Assembly (NCBI GenBank): GCA_005884765.1
Contig: VAZV01000159.1
Location: 1-64,000 of the forward strand
Source of the DNA: Alphaproteobacteria bacterium
GTDB lineage: Bacteria > Pseudomonadota > Alphaproteobacteria > Rhizobiales > Xanthobacteraceae
DNA: 64,000 nt
Direction: 5' to 3'
Shown here: positions 45,953-54,583 of the stretch, piece after piece
Numbering within the stretch: position 1 is the stretch's first letter
Layout: each line of letters begins with the position of its first letter
Notes under the pieces: generated by a model
The model's database searches: none
The model's input: the letters and a program-made list of their open reading frames with translations, nothing else
Told to the model about the DNA's origin: nothing
Translations under genes and position numbers: made by a program

Positions 45953-47641
45953 ATGACGGACCAGCCGAAACATCAGTTGTTCGCTGCCCACGGCGTGGCA
46001 GCGCCGCTGCGGCATGCCGTGTTCCGCCGTATTTGGCTCGCGAGCCTGCTCTCCAATCTCGGCCTGTTGATCCAGGCGGTCGGCGCCGCCTGGGCGATGA
46101 CGCAGATGACATCGGATGCCGACAAGGTCGCGCTGGTGCAGACCGCGCTGATGCTGCCGGTGATGCTGATCTCGATGCCGGCCGGCGCCATCGCCGACAT
46201 GTATGACCGCCGCATCGTGGCGCTGGCTTCGCTGTCGATCTCGCTTTCGGGCGCAACCGCGCTGACGGCGTTGGCGTGGCTCGGCCTCATCACGCCGAAC
46301 ACGCTGCTGGCGTTTTGCTTCGTGGTCGGCAGCGGCATGGCGCTGTTCGGACCGGCCTGGCAATCCTCGGTCTCAGAACAAGTGCCGGCCGACACCCTGC
46401 CGTCGGCGGTCGCGCTGAACGGCATCAGCTACAACATCGCGCGCAGCTTCGGCCCGGCGATCGGCGGCATTGTCGTCGCCACCGCCGGCGCCGTTGCTGC
46501 CTTCGCGGCCAACGCGCTGCTTTATATTCCGCTCCTCATCGTGCTGTTCCTCTGGAATCGCGTCAGCGCGCCATCGCGCCTGCCGCGCGAGCGTCTGAAC
46601 CGCGCCATTGTCTCGGGCGTGCGCTATATCGCGAACTCGCCGTCGATCCGGATCGTGCTGGCGCGCACGCTGGTCACCGGCCTGATCGGCGGCTCGGTCT
46701 CGGCGCTGATGCCGCTGGTGGTGCGCGATCTCCTGCATGGCGGCGCGCAGACCTACGGCATCATGCTCGGCGCATTCGGGATGGGCGCGGTGATCGGCGC
46801 GTTGAACATCGGCGAGATTCGCCGGCGGCTCTCCGGCGAGGCGGCGGTCCGCGCCTGTGCGCTGTCGATGGCCGGCGCCATCGCCGCAGTGGCGCTGAGC
46901 CGCGAGCCGGTGCTTACCGCCGCCGCCCTGGTGATTGCGGGAGCGGTGTGGATGCTGGCGGTCGCGTTGTTCAACATCGGCGTGCAGCTGTCAGCCCCGC
47001 GCTGGGTGGCGGGCCGCTCGCTCGCGGCATTCCAGGCCTCGATCGCCGGCGGCATTGCAATCGGGAGCTGGGGCTGGGGACACCTGACCAACATCGCCGG
47101 CGTGGAAGTAGCGCTTCTGGTTTCCGCCGGCCTGATGCTGGCCTCGCCGCTGCTCGGGCTATGGCTCGGCATGCCCAGGGTCGGCGCGCGCAACGAAGAC
47201 GCCGAAGTGCTCGCCGATCCCGAGGTGCGGCTGTCGCTGACCGGCCGCAGCGGGCCGCTGGTGGTCGAGATCGAATATCGCGTGGCGCAGGACAACGCCC
47301 GCGCCTTCCACAATGTGATGCAGGATGTGCAGCTTTCCCGCCAGCGCAACGGCGCCTATGGCTGGTCGATCGCGCGCGACATCGCCGATCCCGAGCTATG
47401 GACCGAACGCTATCATTGCCCGACCTGGCTCGATTACTTGCGCCAGCGCAACCGCTCGACCCAATCCGAGCGCGAACTATATCAGAGCGCGATCGCCTTT
47501 CACGTCGGGCCTGATTCGATACGGATCCGCCGCATGCTGGAGCGTCCGTTCGGATCGGTGCGCTGGAAGGAAGATACGCCTGATCGCGCCACGTCAGAGG
47601 TGTTGCCGGTCGTTGCGACCGCTGCCGGCAGCAGTACGTGA
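45953..47641 (+). CDS. MFS exporter with C-terminal antibiotic-monooxygenase-like domain
   Basis: 562 residues from the ATG at 45953 (MTDQPKHQLFAAHG); an in-frame ATG at 45905 would add 16 residues. About 12 helices fill residues 25-415 (SLLSNLGLLIQAVGAAWAM; MPAGAIADMYDRR). The remaining part (LVVEIEYRVAQDNARAFHNV) is a dimeric alpha/beta-barrel of the ABM type, and this fusion is typical of the MFS_3 / EntS-like group as I recall. Substrate not assigned. Confidence 0.88.
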   Translation: MTDQPKHQLFAAHGVAAPLRHAVFRRIWLASLLSNLGLLIQAVGAAWAMTQMTSDADKVALVQTALMLPVMLISMPAGAIADMYDRRIVALASLSISLSGATALTALAWLGLITPNTLLAFCFVVGSGMALFGPAWQSSVSEQVPADTLPSAVALNGISYNIARSFGPAIGGIVVATAGAVAAFAANALLYIPLLIVLFLWNRVSAPSRLPRERLNRAIVSGVRYIANSPSIRIVLARTLVTGLIGGSVSALMPLVVRDLLHGGAQTYGIMLGAFGMGAVIGALNIGEIRRRLSGEAAVRACALSMAGAIAAVALSREPVLTAAALVIAGAVWMLAVALFNIGVQLSAPRWVAGRSLAAFQASIAGGIAIGSWGWGHLTNIAGVEVALLVSAGLMLASPLLGLWLGMPRVGARNEDAEVLADPEVRLSLTGRSGPLVVEIEYRVAQDNARAFHNVMQDVQLSRQRNGAYGWSIARDIADPELWTERYHCPTWLDYLRQRNRSTQSERELYQSAIAFHVGPDSIRIRRMLERPFGSVRWKEDTPDRATSEVLPVVATAAGSST

Positions 47642-47652
47642 TCGCGCGAGCG

Positions 47653-47874
47653 TCACTGCCCGTGATCGGTCAGGACCTTATCGCAGGCTTTGGACAGCCT
47701 GGCGCGGTTTTGCTTTAGGCACGCCAGCACGACCTGGTCGTTTTCATGCATGTGCGCCCGGCAAAAGCGTGAGACGTCGCGGGCGCAGGCGTCATGCCCC
47801 TGTTGCGCCTGCGCGGCAAAAGCCATCACCAGCAGCGGCACGAGCTGCGGAATCACAAAGAGAAACCTGATCAT
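47653..47874 (-). CDS. Small secreted cysteine-rich protein
   Basis: 73 residues with a signal peptide (1-23, ending FAAQAQ). The mature part has four cysteines in the pattern C-x8-C, C-x11-C (ACARDVSRFCRAH...VVLACLKQNRARLSKAC), the cysteine-rich GLG1/FGFR-type repeat. It is a relative of the protein encoded next at 47980-48267. Periplasmic; function unknown. Confidence 0.82.
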   Translation of the reverse strand: MIRFLFVIPQLVPLLVMAFAAQAQQGHDACARDVSRFCRAHMHENDQVVLACLKQNRARLSKACDKVLTDHGQ

Positions 47875-47979
47875 CTGTTACGCCTTTTTGGCACACATGC
47901 GGCAATCCATGTGACCAGCGGGTTCTAGTCCGCAGCTCAGCACGCCGCAAGCAGGGCGCTCGATCACTCGGAGACTCGT

Positions 47980-48267
47980 TCACTCGGAGTCCGTGGTCGC
48001 GACCTTCTTCTTCTGGGCAGTCAGGTCGCGGTCCATGACCGAGCGGCAGCCGCTGCTCAGCTCAGAACGGTGCTTGACCATGCAGGCGGTGATCTTCGGG
48101 ATGTTGGGGATTTCGGAGCTGCACAGGCGGAACGCGTCGCTGGTGCACATCTGCTGGGCCTCGGCGCTGAAGGCAAAGCTCTGCCGCGACGACAGTGCGG
48201 ACAGCGAAGCGGCGAGAGCCAGGATCAAACCGGCCTGACGGAGAATGCGGCTGAACGATGCGGTCAT
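47980..48267 (-). CDS. Small secreted cysteine-rich protein (paralogue)
   Basis: 95 residues with a signal peptide (about 1-32, ending SFAFSA). It has four mature cysteines (QMCTSDAFRLCSSEIP...ITACMVKHRSELSSGC) spaced as in its neighbour at 47653. The sequence TCACTCGGAG is duplicated at its 3' end (47964-47973 and 47980-47989). Two CRP-type palindromes lie 84 and 113 bp upstream of its start. Probably periplasmic; role unknown. Confidence 0.83.
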   Translation of the reverse strand: MTASFSRILRQAGLILALAASLSALSSRQSFAFSAEAQQMCTSDAFRLCSSEIPNIPKITACMVKHRSELSSGCRSVMDRDLTAQKKKVATTDSE

Positions 48268-48343
48268 TTTAGGCTCCCATTGGCCTCGCTCAAGCGGGCC
48301 CGTTTCTGATGGGAGTTAGATGCGCCCAAACACCGGTTGGGAC

Positions 48344-48388
48344 TGTGATGAGCGTCACCAACGCCAGCCAATTGTGACAACGGTCACA
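48344..48388. promoter_or_regulatory. Two adjacent CRP-type binding sites
   Basis: TGTGA-TGAGCG-TCACC (48344-48359) and TGTGA-CAACGG-TCACA (48373-48388); the second is a perfect CRP consensus. Centres are 29 bp apart. They lie between the divergent cysteine-rich protein gene (start 48267) and the deacetylase gene (start 48583). The remainder of this 315-bp gap holds the repeat at 48490-48538 and no further gene. Confidence 0.6.
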
Positions 48389-48489
48389 CAGGTAATCTGC
48401 CTGAAATTCCTCTGCAAATCGCAGGCGTGTTGGTGGGGCGTTAACACTTCCTTTGCATGAATGGCTGGGCTGCGAAGGTGGCGCATCCC

Positions 48490-48538
48490 GAGCATGATCC
48501 GGAAAAGTGGGAACTGGTTTTCCGAAAAGGTCATGCTC
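48490..48538. repeat. Intergenic repeat, 'GCATGATCC' family, module 1
   Basis: GAGCATGA (48490-48497) and TCATGCTC (48531-48538) are exact inverses around GATCCGGAAAAGTGGG and TTTTCCGAAAAGG. It sits in the 5' leader of the deacetylase gene, ending 44 bp before its start codon, and is in a frame that stays open. Confidence 0.85.
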
Positions 48539-48582
48539 AAGCAGAGTCAGTCGCGTTCCCTGCGTTTTTGGAAAGAGTAACG

Positions 48583-49623
48583 ATGCGTAATGCGTTGGGC
48601 CTGATGCTGGCCAGTGTTGTCGCGGCGGTTGTCATCGCCGGAGTGTGGTTCTGGACCTCTGCGCCGCGGGCCGACGCGGCCCCGCCTCAAACCGTCGCCG
48701 CCAGGCCGGCCGAGCCGTTGCCGGCGGCCGCGGCCAAGCTTGCCGCCAAGGATGACGTCGCGGTCACGGCTTCGATCTCGGGCATCGCCCCGGTTGCCGC
48801 GCTCGCCGCGCCCGGGCCGGCGCAGCCAAAATCGACCTGCGCCAATCCGGATGCGCTCGGCGTCAGCCGCGTCGTTGAGATCGACACATCAGGCGGACCG
48901 GGTTTCGGCTTCGAGCATTTCAAGCAAATCGATTTCCTCACTGACAAAGAGGTCGTATTGACCTTCGACGACGGCCCGTGGCCGGGCAATACGCCCGCCG
49001 TGCTCAAGGCCCTCGATGACGAATGCACCAAGGCGCTGTTTTTCTCGATCGGCAAGCACGCGACCTATCATCCGGAAATCCTGCGGCAGGTCTTGGCGGC
49101 TGGACACACCGTCGGCGCGCACACCTGGTCGCACGCCAACCTGAACTCCAAGAAGATGACCGAGCAGCAGGCCAAGGACGAGGTCGAGAAGGGCTTTAGC
49201 GCAGTCAAGCTCGCGCTCGGCACCAGCCCTGCGCCGTTCTTCCGCTTTCCTCAGTTGGAGCACAACCCATCGACGATGGCCTATCTCGGCACGCGCAACA
49301 TCGCGATGTTCTCCTGCGATCTCGACAGCTTCGACTTCCGGAAGACCAGCACCCCTGACAAGATCGTGCAGACGGTGATGGGAAAGCTCGACAAGGCCGG
49401 CAAGGGCATCATCCTGATGCACGATTTCCAGAAACACACCGCGGAAGCGTTGCCGACGCTGCTGCGCCGGCTGAAAGCCGGCGGCTACAAGGTCGTGCAG
49501 GTCAAGGCCAAGATGCCGGTGCAGACGCTGAGCGAATATGACGAGGCGCTGGCCAAGGAGCTGAAGCTACCGGCGGTGAGTTCGCGCCCGGTCTCGAGCA
49601 TCGTACAGACGGTTTCGCAATAG
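48583..49623 (+). CDS. Polysaccharide deacetylase (NodB homology domain)
   Basis: 346 residues. A signal anchor at 5-23 is followed by an Ala/Pro-rich linker. The NodB domain has LTFDDGPWPGNTPAVLKAL with the catalytic and metal aspartates, AGHTVGAHTWSHANL with the two metal histidines, and IILMHDFQKHTAEALPTLL. It removes acetyl groups from envelope polysaccharide or peptidoglycan. Although the frame is open from 48457, that part comes from a repeat; GGAAAGAG precedes the ATG at 48583, which also gives a normal membrane anchor. Confidence 0.9.
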   Translation: MRNALGLMLASVVAAVVIAGVWFWTSAPRADAAPPQTVAARPAEPLPAAAAKLAAKDDVAVTASISGIAPVAALAAPGPAQPKSTCANPDALGVSRVVEIDTSGGPGFGFEHFKQIDFLTDKEVVLTFDDGPWPGNTPAVLKALDDECTKALFFSIGKHATYHPEILRQVLAAGHTVGAHTWSHANLNSKKMTEQQAKDEVEKGFSAVKLALGTSPAPFFRFPQLEHNPSTMAYLGTRNIAMFSCDLDSFDFRKTSTPDKIVQTVMGKLDKAGKGIILMHDFQKHTAEALPTLLRRLKAGGYKVVQVKAKMPVQTLSEYDEALAKELKLPAVSSRPVSSIVQTVSQ

Positions 49624-49684
49624 CCGCGACCGAAACAACTAGCTGTCATGGCCGGGCTTCGTCCCGGCCACGACAGTGAGCGCC

Positions 49685-50026
49685 TTACCAATAAATGCCG
49701 TGACGATGCAGTTCGCCGACGATGCGCGCTTCGGTCCAATACTTCTTGTGCCGGGGCTGATCGGCCCTGGCAGTCCGCGGGGTCGGCTTGCAGCCATCGG
49801 CCAGTGGGGGCGTGTTGGCGTCGACCGCGGCGGGACGTTCGACGAATCTCGGGGTCTCGGTCGTCGCGGCAGGCGTCGCGGTATCGGCTGATTTGGTCGT
49901 CTCGGCCGGCTTGGCTTGGGTCGCAGCCGGCTCGTCGGCCGACGCCGTGATCAAGCTGCGCGACTGTCCCGCCTCGGCCGTTGCGGACACCAGGATCATT
50001 GCTGCGATCAGAACGAATTTGCGCAT
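49685..50026 (-). CDS. Small secreted protein of unknown function
   Basis: 113 residues with a signal peptide (1-19, MRKFVLIAAMILVSATAEA). A Thr/Ala/Pro/Glu-rich linker (about 30-72) is followed by a basic C-terminal part, RADQPRHKKYWTEARIVGEL, ending HRHGIYW. GGGGAG precedes the ATG at 50026. A CRP-type palindrome is centred 79 bp upstream. No family recognised. Confidence 0.78.
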   Translation of the reverse strand: MRKFVLIAAMILVSATAEAGQSRSLITASADEPAATQAKPAETTKSADTATPAATTETPRFVERPAAVDANTPPLADGCKPTPRTARADQPRHKKYWTEARIVGELHRHGIYW

Positions 50027-50097
50027 GTGAAGTCTCCCCTTGTTGGCTGGATCAATTAGGCCTGGCAGGGGATTTAAGGGAATTGGGCGGGCGGTTA

Positions 50098-50113
50098 TGT
50101 GAGGTGGATCACG
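50098..50113. promoter_or_regulatory. CRP-type binding site upstream of a small secreted protein gene
   Basis: TGTGA-GGTGGA-TCACG, one mismatch from TGTGA-N6-TCACA. It is centred about 79 bp upstream of the start codon at 50026, close to the 84-bp distance seen for the cysteine-rich protein gene. Confidence 0.45.
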
Positions 50114-50143
50114 CGGAGCCGTTCGACGCCATCGGGCAAGGAA

Positions 50144-50374
50144 TCAGGCAAGGGCCTTCGTAAATAGGCCTTCGGTCGGCTTGCCGCAAAACGGGCAATA
50201 GCGCACCGCGTTTTCAAGCTCGGCCTCGCCGCCGCCTTGCAACGGCGTCTTGGCGACCAGCAGTTTCAGCTTGCCGTCTTCGATAAAGAAGTGACGTCCG
50301 GCCGGAAACGACAGCGCGGTCGCCAGATCCTTGCAACAGGGCGAAAATGGATGCGCATCCGTGGCGGTGGTCAC
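50144..50374 (-). CDS. Small zinc-ribbon-like protein of unknown function
   Basis: 76 residues starting with GTG at 50374, with AGGA four bases before it. Two cysteine pairs are visible, FSPCCKDLA and YCPFCGK, which could bind one zinc. The middle strand FFIEDGKLKLLVAK is short. No signal peptide. I recognise no family; small size but clear start signal and conserved-looking motif. Confidence 0.72.
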   Translation of the reverse strand: MTTATDAHPFSPCCKDLATALSFPAGRHFFIEDGKLKLLVAKTPLQGGGEAELENAVRYCPFCGKPTEGLFTKALA

Positions 50375-50518
50375 ATCGTCCTCTTGTCGCGATCAAACTA
50401 CCTGCGGCCGCTCGCCGATTATCATGTGCAGCAGCGTGTTCGCCACGTCCTGCAAAATGTTGCGCGCCGTGGCGGCAGACACTTTACGCGAGTTTGCTCG
50501 ATAAGGATTTTTTGAAAA

Positions 50519-50594
50519 TGGTGCCGCAAGAGGGATTCGAACCCCCGACCCCGTCATTACGAATGACGTGCTCTACCGGCTGAGCTATTGCGGC
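50519..50594 (-). tRNA. tRNA-Thr (anticodon CGT)
   Basis: Read on the minus strand: acceptor GCCGCAA pairs with TTGCGGC, followed by A and an encoded CCA. The D arm is GCTC-AGCCGGTA-GAGC. The anticodon arm is CGTCA-TTCGTAA-TGACG, giving anticodon CGT, which reads ACG. The T arm contains GGTTCGAATCC. Confidence 0.95.
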
Positions 50595-50692
50595 GAACCG
50601 AAAGCGCGCCCGGCAAAGAGCCTTCAGCGCGTGCGCACCTGATACCGGGCACGACCCGGATTGGCAAGGTAGACCGGCCCCAAATGACGGGG

Positions 50693-52405
50693 TCACCCGC
50701 CCCAGCGGGACAGGAAGCCGCGCCAGCCGCCGGCTTGCGCTTTCGGCGAGCCGATTTGTTCCGCAAATTCATCGCTTGGCTCTTCCTCGTCGATGCCTGG
50801 ATCGTCGGGTGGCCGGATAATCGGGATCACGGCCGGGACCGGCGAAGCGTTCGCTTTGCCGAGATCGGCGCGGGCACGGAACAAAGGTGCCGCCGCGACT
50901 TGCGGCGATTCGGATGGCGGCGGTGCCGGCTTGGGGGACGGTGCCGGCGCTGCCTCGGCCGCGGCCGCGGGTGGAGCGTTGTCCTGCGCCGCCGGTGGCG
51001 GCGTCAGCTCGCCCGACGGCTCGTGCGGCGGCGCGGCCTGACTTTCGGTACGCCGCGGCACTGGGGCCGCCAGCATTGCTTCCTCGAACGGGGAAGATTC
51101 GATCGTGGCACTTTTATCCGATGGCAATGCCGCCACCGGTGTCTGCCATTGAAATGCGTCGAGCCGGCCGGACACCGGCGACACCGGTCGCCACCGATCG
51201 GAAACATAGCCATCCGCAGTCCAGACCGGATCGTGCAGCGCGCGCACCGCGCGCAAGGTCCAGGCCCGCGTCCGCCCGCTGTCGCCATGCTCGGTGCGTT
51301 CGATCTCCGCCATCAGCATCGCGACGCGCTGCGTCGGCCGCTCGACAAACGGCGCCAGCGCTGCGCGGGCGCGCGCGAATTCCGCGGCATCGATCGCGGC
51401 GCGCGCGACCGCCAGCGCGCCTTCGATATGACCGGGTGCTTTGGCCGCGAGCGTCTCGAGCCGCACCAGCCGCTGGCGGGCGGAATCGCCTAGCCTCACA
51501 TGCGCATAGGCATCCGCGAGATCGGGATGGGGTTGACTAAGCCAGGCCGCTTCGACGATCCGCATCGCGCGCCGCACCTGATGCGCCTCGCTCTCATATT
51601 TGGCGGCCAGCACCGCAGCCGGCACCAGGGTCGGCGCAAGCTTCACCGCCTCCTTCGCGCTCTCGCGCGACAGATCGCGATCGACCTTCTCAAGTTCCAG
51701 CGCGCGCGCCGTTAACAGCACGCCGCGTTGACGGCGATAGGTCGCCTTGTCGATCAGGCCCGCCGACTGGTTGTTGTCCAGAATGCTCAGCGCGCCGCTC
51801 CAGTCACCCTTGGCGCAGCAGAATCCAAGCACCGCGTGCGATGCCCAGGACGATGACGGTGCGAGCTTCAGCGCTTCTTCGGCGATCATGACGGCGGCGA
51901 CCGGATCGTCGGCGCGCTGGGCCTCGATGAACAGGCCGCGCAGGCCGAGTAGCCTTGTGTCTTCGCGTTCGGCCATGGCGCGGAAGGCGCGCTGCGCGCC
52001 TTCGCGGTCGCCGTCGAGCTGCGCCGATTGCGCATGCAGCAGCATCGCCAGCGGATCGCCGCCCGCATGCCGCCGCGCCGCATCGGCGTGCTGGCGGGCG
52101 GCGGCCGCATCGCCATGGCCGATCGCAAGCAAGCCTTGGGTGATGGCATGGCGGCCGCGCGCATGGCGGCGTTCGCGCCGGGAGTGCCGCATCCGCGCCG
52201 GCGCGCGCCACAGCGCGGCCAGGATCGACCAGGCAAACATCGCCGCGACGACGACGATGCCCAAGATAAGCGCGAACACCGGCAGTGTGGTCGCAACCCG
52301 CCAGCCGCCCCATGACAGCGTGACGTCGCCGGTCTGATCGGCCACCCAGGCCGCGCCCGCCGCGGCGAGCGCGATCAACACCAGGAACAGAACAATCCGG
52401 ATCAT
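50693..52405 (-). CDS. hemY: HemY-like membrane TPR protein
   Basis: 570 residues with two N-terminal membrane helices (IRIVLFLVLIALAAAGAAWVA and TLPVFALILGIVVVAAMFAW), the HemY_N pattern. TPR helices follow (ALLHAQSAQLDGDREGAQRAF and repeats to about 400). The last 170 residues are Pro/Ala-rich and probably disordered. This is the proteobacterial HemY of hem operons, not the Bacillus protoporphyrinogen oxidase of the same name. It is last in hemD-mic60-hemY, 19 bp after the Mic60-like gene. Confidence 0.9.
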   Translation of the reverse strand: MIRIVLFLVLIALAAAGAAWVADQTGDVTLSWGGWRVATTLPVFALILGIVVVAAMFAWSILAALWRAPARMRHSRRERRHARGRHAITQGLLAIGHGDAAAARQHADAARRHAGGDPLAMLLHAQSAQLDGDREGAQRAFRAMAEREDTRLLGLRGLFIEAQRADDPVAAVMIAEEALKLAPSSSWASHAVLGFCCAKGDWSGALSILDNNQSAGLIDKATYRRQRGVLLTARALELEKVDRDLSRESAKEAVKLAPTLVPAAVLAAKYESEAHQVRRAMRIVEAAWLSQPHPDLADAYAHVRLGDSARQRLVRLETLAAKAPGHIEGALAVARAAIDAAEFARARAALAPFVERPTQRVAMLMAEIERTEHGDSGRTRAWTLRAVRALHDPVWTADGYVSDRWRPVSPVSGRLDAFQWQTPVAALPSDKSATIESSPFEEAMLAAPVPRRTESQAAPPHEPSGELTPPPAAQDNAPPAAAAEAAPAPSPKPAPPPSESPQVAAAPLFRARADLGKANASPVPAVIPIIRPPDDPGIDEEEPSDEFAEQIGSPKAQAGGWRGFLSRWGG

Positions 52406-52424
52406 GGATATCCTATTGCCAAAT

Positions 52425-53654
52425 CTATTGACTTGGCTTGGCGAGCGCGGTCATGGCCTCAGTCGCGAACTGACGGGAGGCTGCCAGCGCAGCATCGCGC
52501 GCATCGGCCTTGTCGAGCCAGGCTTGTGCGGGCGCGCGGTCGGCTTGCGAGAGCGCGTTCAATTCCCGCCGCGCGTCGGCAAGATCGTTGCGCAGCGCTG
52601 CCTGGGTGACACGGCCGACAATGGCGCCGCGGTCATTGCCGGTCGCATCGGTGCGCTCGACGCGGACCAGCCGCGACGCGCCGGCCTGCAGGCGATCGAC
52701 GATGCCGGAGCCTGAGGTCGAAGTTTCCGCCGGCGGCGACAGTTTCGGCACCAGCGTCAACAATTCGCGGCTCAGCAATGGCGGGTTCGGTACGCCGGTT
52801 GCCGCAAAGCTATCGAGCGGCTTCAGCGCATCCGGATTTGGCGCCAGCGATTTTGCCGCCGCCAGCACCTCCGGGAAGGGATGGCCCTGTTGAACCGCGA
52901 CGTCGAGCAGCGCTGCCGCGACCACACGGCGCAGCGGCACGTCGTCTGCGGGCTTGCTCTCGGCGATCTTCTCGCCCTCGCGCGCGATCTCGGCACTCTG
53001 GGTGCGGCTTAAGCGCTCGATCTGGCTGATGCGCTCGTTGAGCGCGGTGAGATCGAGCGCGGCGACGGATTCGCCGGGTACCGCTCTTGCATTGCCAACA
53101 TCGGCCGCCAGCTTCTGCGATTGGGTGCGAAGGCTTGCGAGGTCGCCGCGCAACGCGGCCAGTGACTTTTCCAGCGCGTCGAATCGTGCGGCAGCGGCGG
53201 AATCTGTCCCCGGTTTGCCGACCTTGGATTCGAGGCCGGCCACACGCCCGGCGAGGTCGTCGATGGCGGACGCACTGACTTGCGGCCCCGCGGGCGCAAC
53301 CTGAACCTGTGGCCAGCCGAGCATCCAGCCCACCGTGATCACTAGGGCTGCTGCGACCGCACCGGACATCGGCGCGATCACCCACGGAGAAATAGAGGGC
53401 GAACGCGCGGCCGAGGCTGCGGCCTTCGGCCTCTCCGAAGATTCTCCTCCGGATGTTGCCCCCTCGGACGACCCTCCATGGGACGAGCCTTGATTGCGCG
53501 AGTCTTGCGGCGCTGGTTCCACCGGTGCATCGGCGGCGGCGTTCTTGGTCTCGCCGGATACTTCGGTTGCCTTAAGATCAATGGTGGGCGGAGCCCGCTT
53601 GGCGCGGCCCGGATCCGGCGGCGATCCAACGTCTTCCGGTCTGTCATCGACCAT
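52425..53654 (-). CDS. Mitofilin/Mic60-like inner-membrane protein
   Basis: 409 residues. A disordered N-terminal region of about 90 residues (Ser/Pro/Glu-rich) precedes a membrane helix near 93-113 (VIAPMSGAVAAALVITVGWM), then a coiled coil (about 130-240: ALEKSLAALRGDLASLRTQ; ERISQIERLSRTQSAEI) and a C-terminal helical domain ending with mitofilin-like LNALSQADRAPAQAWLD. Alphaproteobacterial Mic60 homologues are known to sit beside hemY and to shape membranes. Here it lies between hemD and hemY. The gene symbol is left blank because naming varies. Confidence 0.85.
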   Translation of the reverse strand: MVDDRPEDVGSPPDPGRAKRAPPTIDLKATEVSGETKNAAADAPVEPAPQDSRNQGSSHGGSSEGATSGGESSERPKAAASAARSPSISPWVIAPMSGAVAAALVITVGWMLGWPQVQVAPAGPQVSASAIDDLAGRVAGLESKVGKPGTDSAAAARFDALEKSLAALRGDLASLRTQSQKLAADVGNARAVPGESVAALDLTALNERISQIERLSRTQSAEIAREGEKIAESKPADDVPLRRVVAAALLDVAVQQGHPFPEVLAAAKSLAPNPDALKPLDSFAATGVPNPPLLSRELLTLVPKLSPPAETSTSGSGIVDRLQAGASRLVRVERTDATGNDRGAIVGRVTQAALRNDLADARRELNALSQADRAPAQAWLDKADARDAALAASRQFATEAMTALAKPSQ

Positions 53655-53707
53655 CGCGGGGTTCCCTGGTTGATAAGCGCTGGGATTACCAGATTCGGCG
53701 CGTCGTC

Positions 53708-54454
53708 TTACGCCAATCCGGATCGCAAAGCACGCACTAGCGCCTCAAACAAGGCTTTTTCATCCGGCGACGCCGCCACCATGACCTGGTTTGCTCCGGC
53801 ATCCCTTAAAATCGTGGCGACCGCGGGGGAGATGCAACAGTGCGGGATCGCCAGCGCCGAAATCTCGACGCCGTCGGCGCGCACAGCCTCCAGGAACGCG
53901 CGCGCGCTGCGCCGGGAATAATGCAACACCGCCTCGACCGCCTTGCCCGCGAAGGCATCGCAGACCGCGCGGGGCAGGGAGGCTACCGGGATCATCCGGT
54001 ATGTCGTCTGTGTGACGACGGAAAAGCCGCGCTCGCCCAGTTCGCCGGCGAGATCGCGCGAAAGATCCGCGCCGGCGAGATAGAGCAGCACGCTTGCTTT
54101 CTTCAACGCCCTCGCCCGTACGCTTTCGAGCACGAGATCGCGCAGGCCCGCGGCATCGCCCTGGGCTACGATCACGGTGCTGAAGCCGGCTTTGCGCGCG
54201 AGCGATGCGGTGCGTTCGCCGACCGCAAACAGGGGCAGCTTGGTGAGCCGGCTCACTGCTAGCTGCGGCTCGATCGCGCGCAGTGCATTGGCTGACGTGG
54301 CGATGACGGCGCCGTAGTCGACTTCCGCATCGTCCAGGAATGCCACCGGCTCAAACCGCAGCATCGGCGCCAGCAGAACCTCAAATCCCCGCCCGCGCAG
54401 GCCCTCGGCGGTGATCTCGCTATCGGGGTGCGGGCGGGTGACGAGAACTGCCAT
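53708..54454 (-). CDS. hemD: Uroporphyrinogen-III synthase
   Basis: 248 residues. It cyclises hydroxymethylbilane with D-ring inversion, a haem, sirohaem and cobalamin branch point. The fold is divergent, but the typical blocks are present: VLVTRPHPDSEITAEGL at the start, YGAVIATSANALRAI, LFAVGERTASLARKAG and AVLHYSRRSARAFLEAV. It is first in hemD-mic60-hemY. In related genomes I would expect hemC just upstream; it is not here, and the divergent tsaD starts 129 bp away. Confidence 0.88.
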   Translation of the reverse strand: MAVLVTRPHPDSEITAEGLRGRGFEVLLAPMLRFEPVAFLDDAEVDYGAVIATSANALRAIEPQLAVSRLTKLPLFAVGERTASLARKAGFSTVIVAQGDAAGLRDLVLESVRARALKKASVLLYLAGADLSRDLAGELGERGFSVVTQTTYRMIPVASLPRAVCDAFAGKAVEAVLHYSRRSARAFLEAVRADGVEISALAIPHCCISPAVATILRDAGANQVMVAASPDEKALFEALVRALRSGLA

Positions 54455-54583
54455 GTTTCACGCTTCCACCGACAGGGTTTCCGTGCCAACGGGCGATTGC
54501 ACTTTAAGACCTCATGATGCTACCGGAGAGAAGGAAAAACGCTGATTTCACCGATAGCGCAAGAGATTAAAAAAGGGCTCGCA

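Noticed and set aside
48457..48582. Upstream extension of the deacetylase reading frame
   Set aside because: The added 42 residues translate an intergenic repeat; the ATG at 48583 has a ribosome site and gives a proper membrane anchor.
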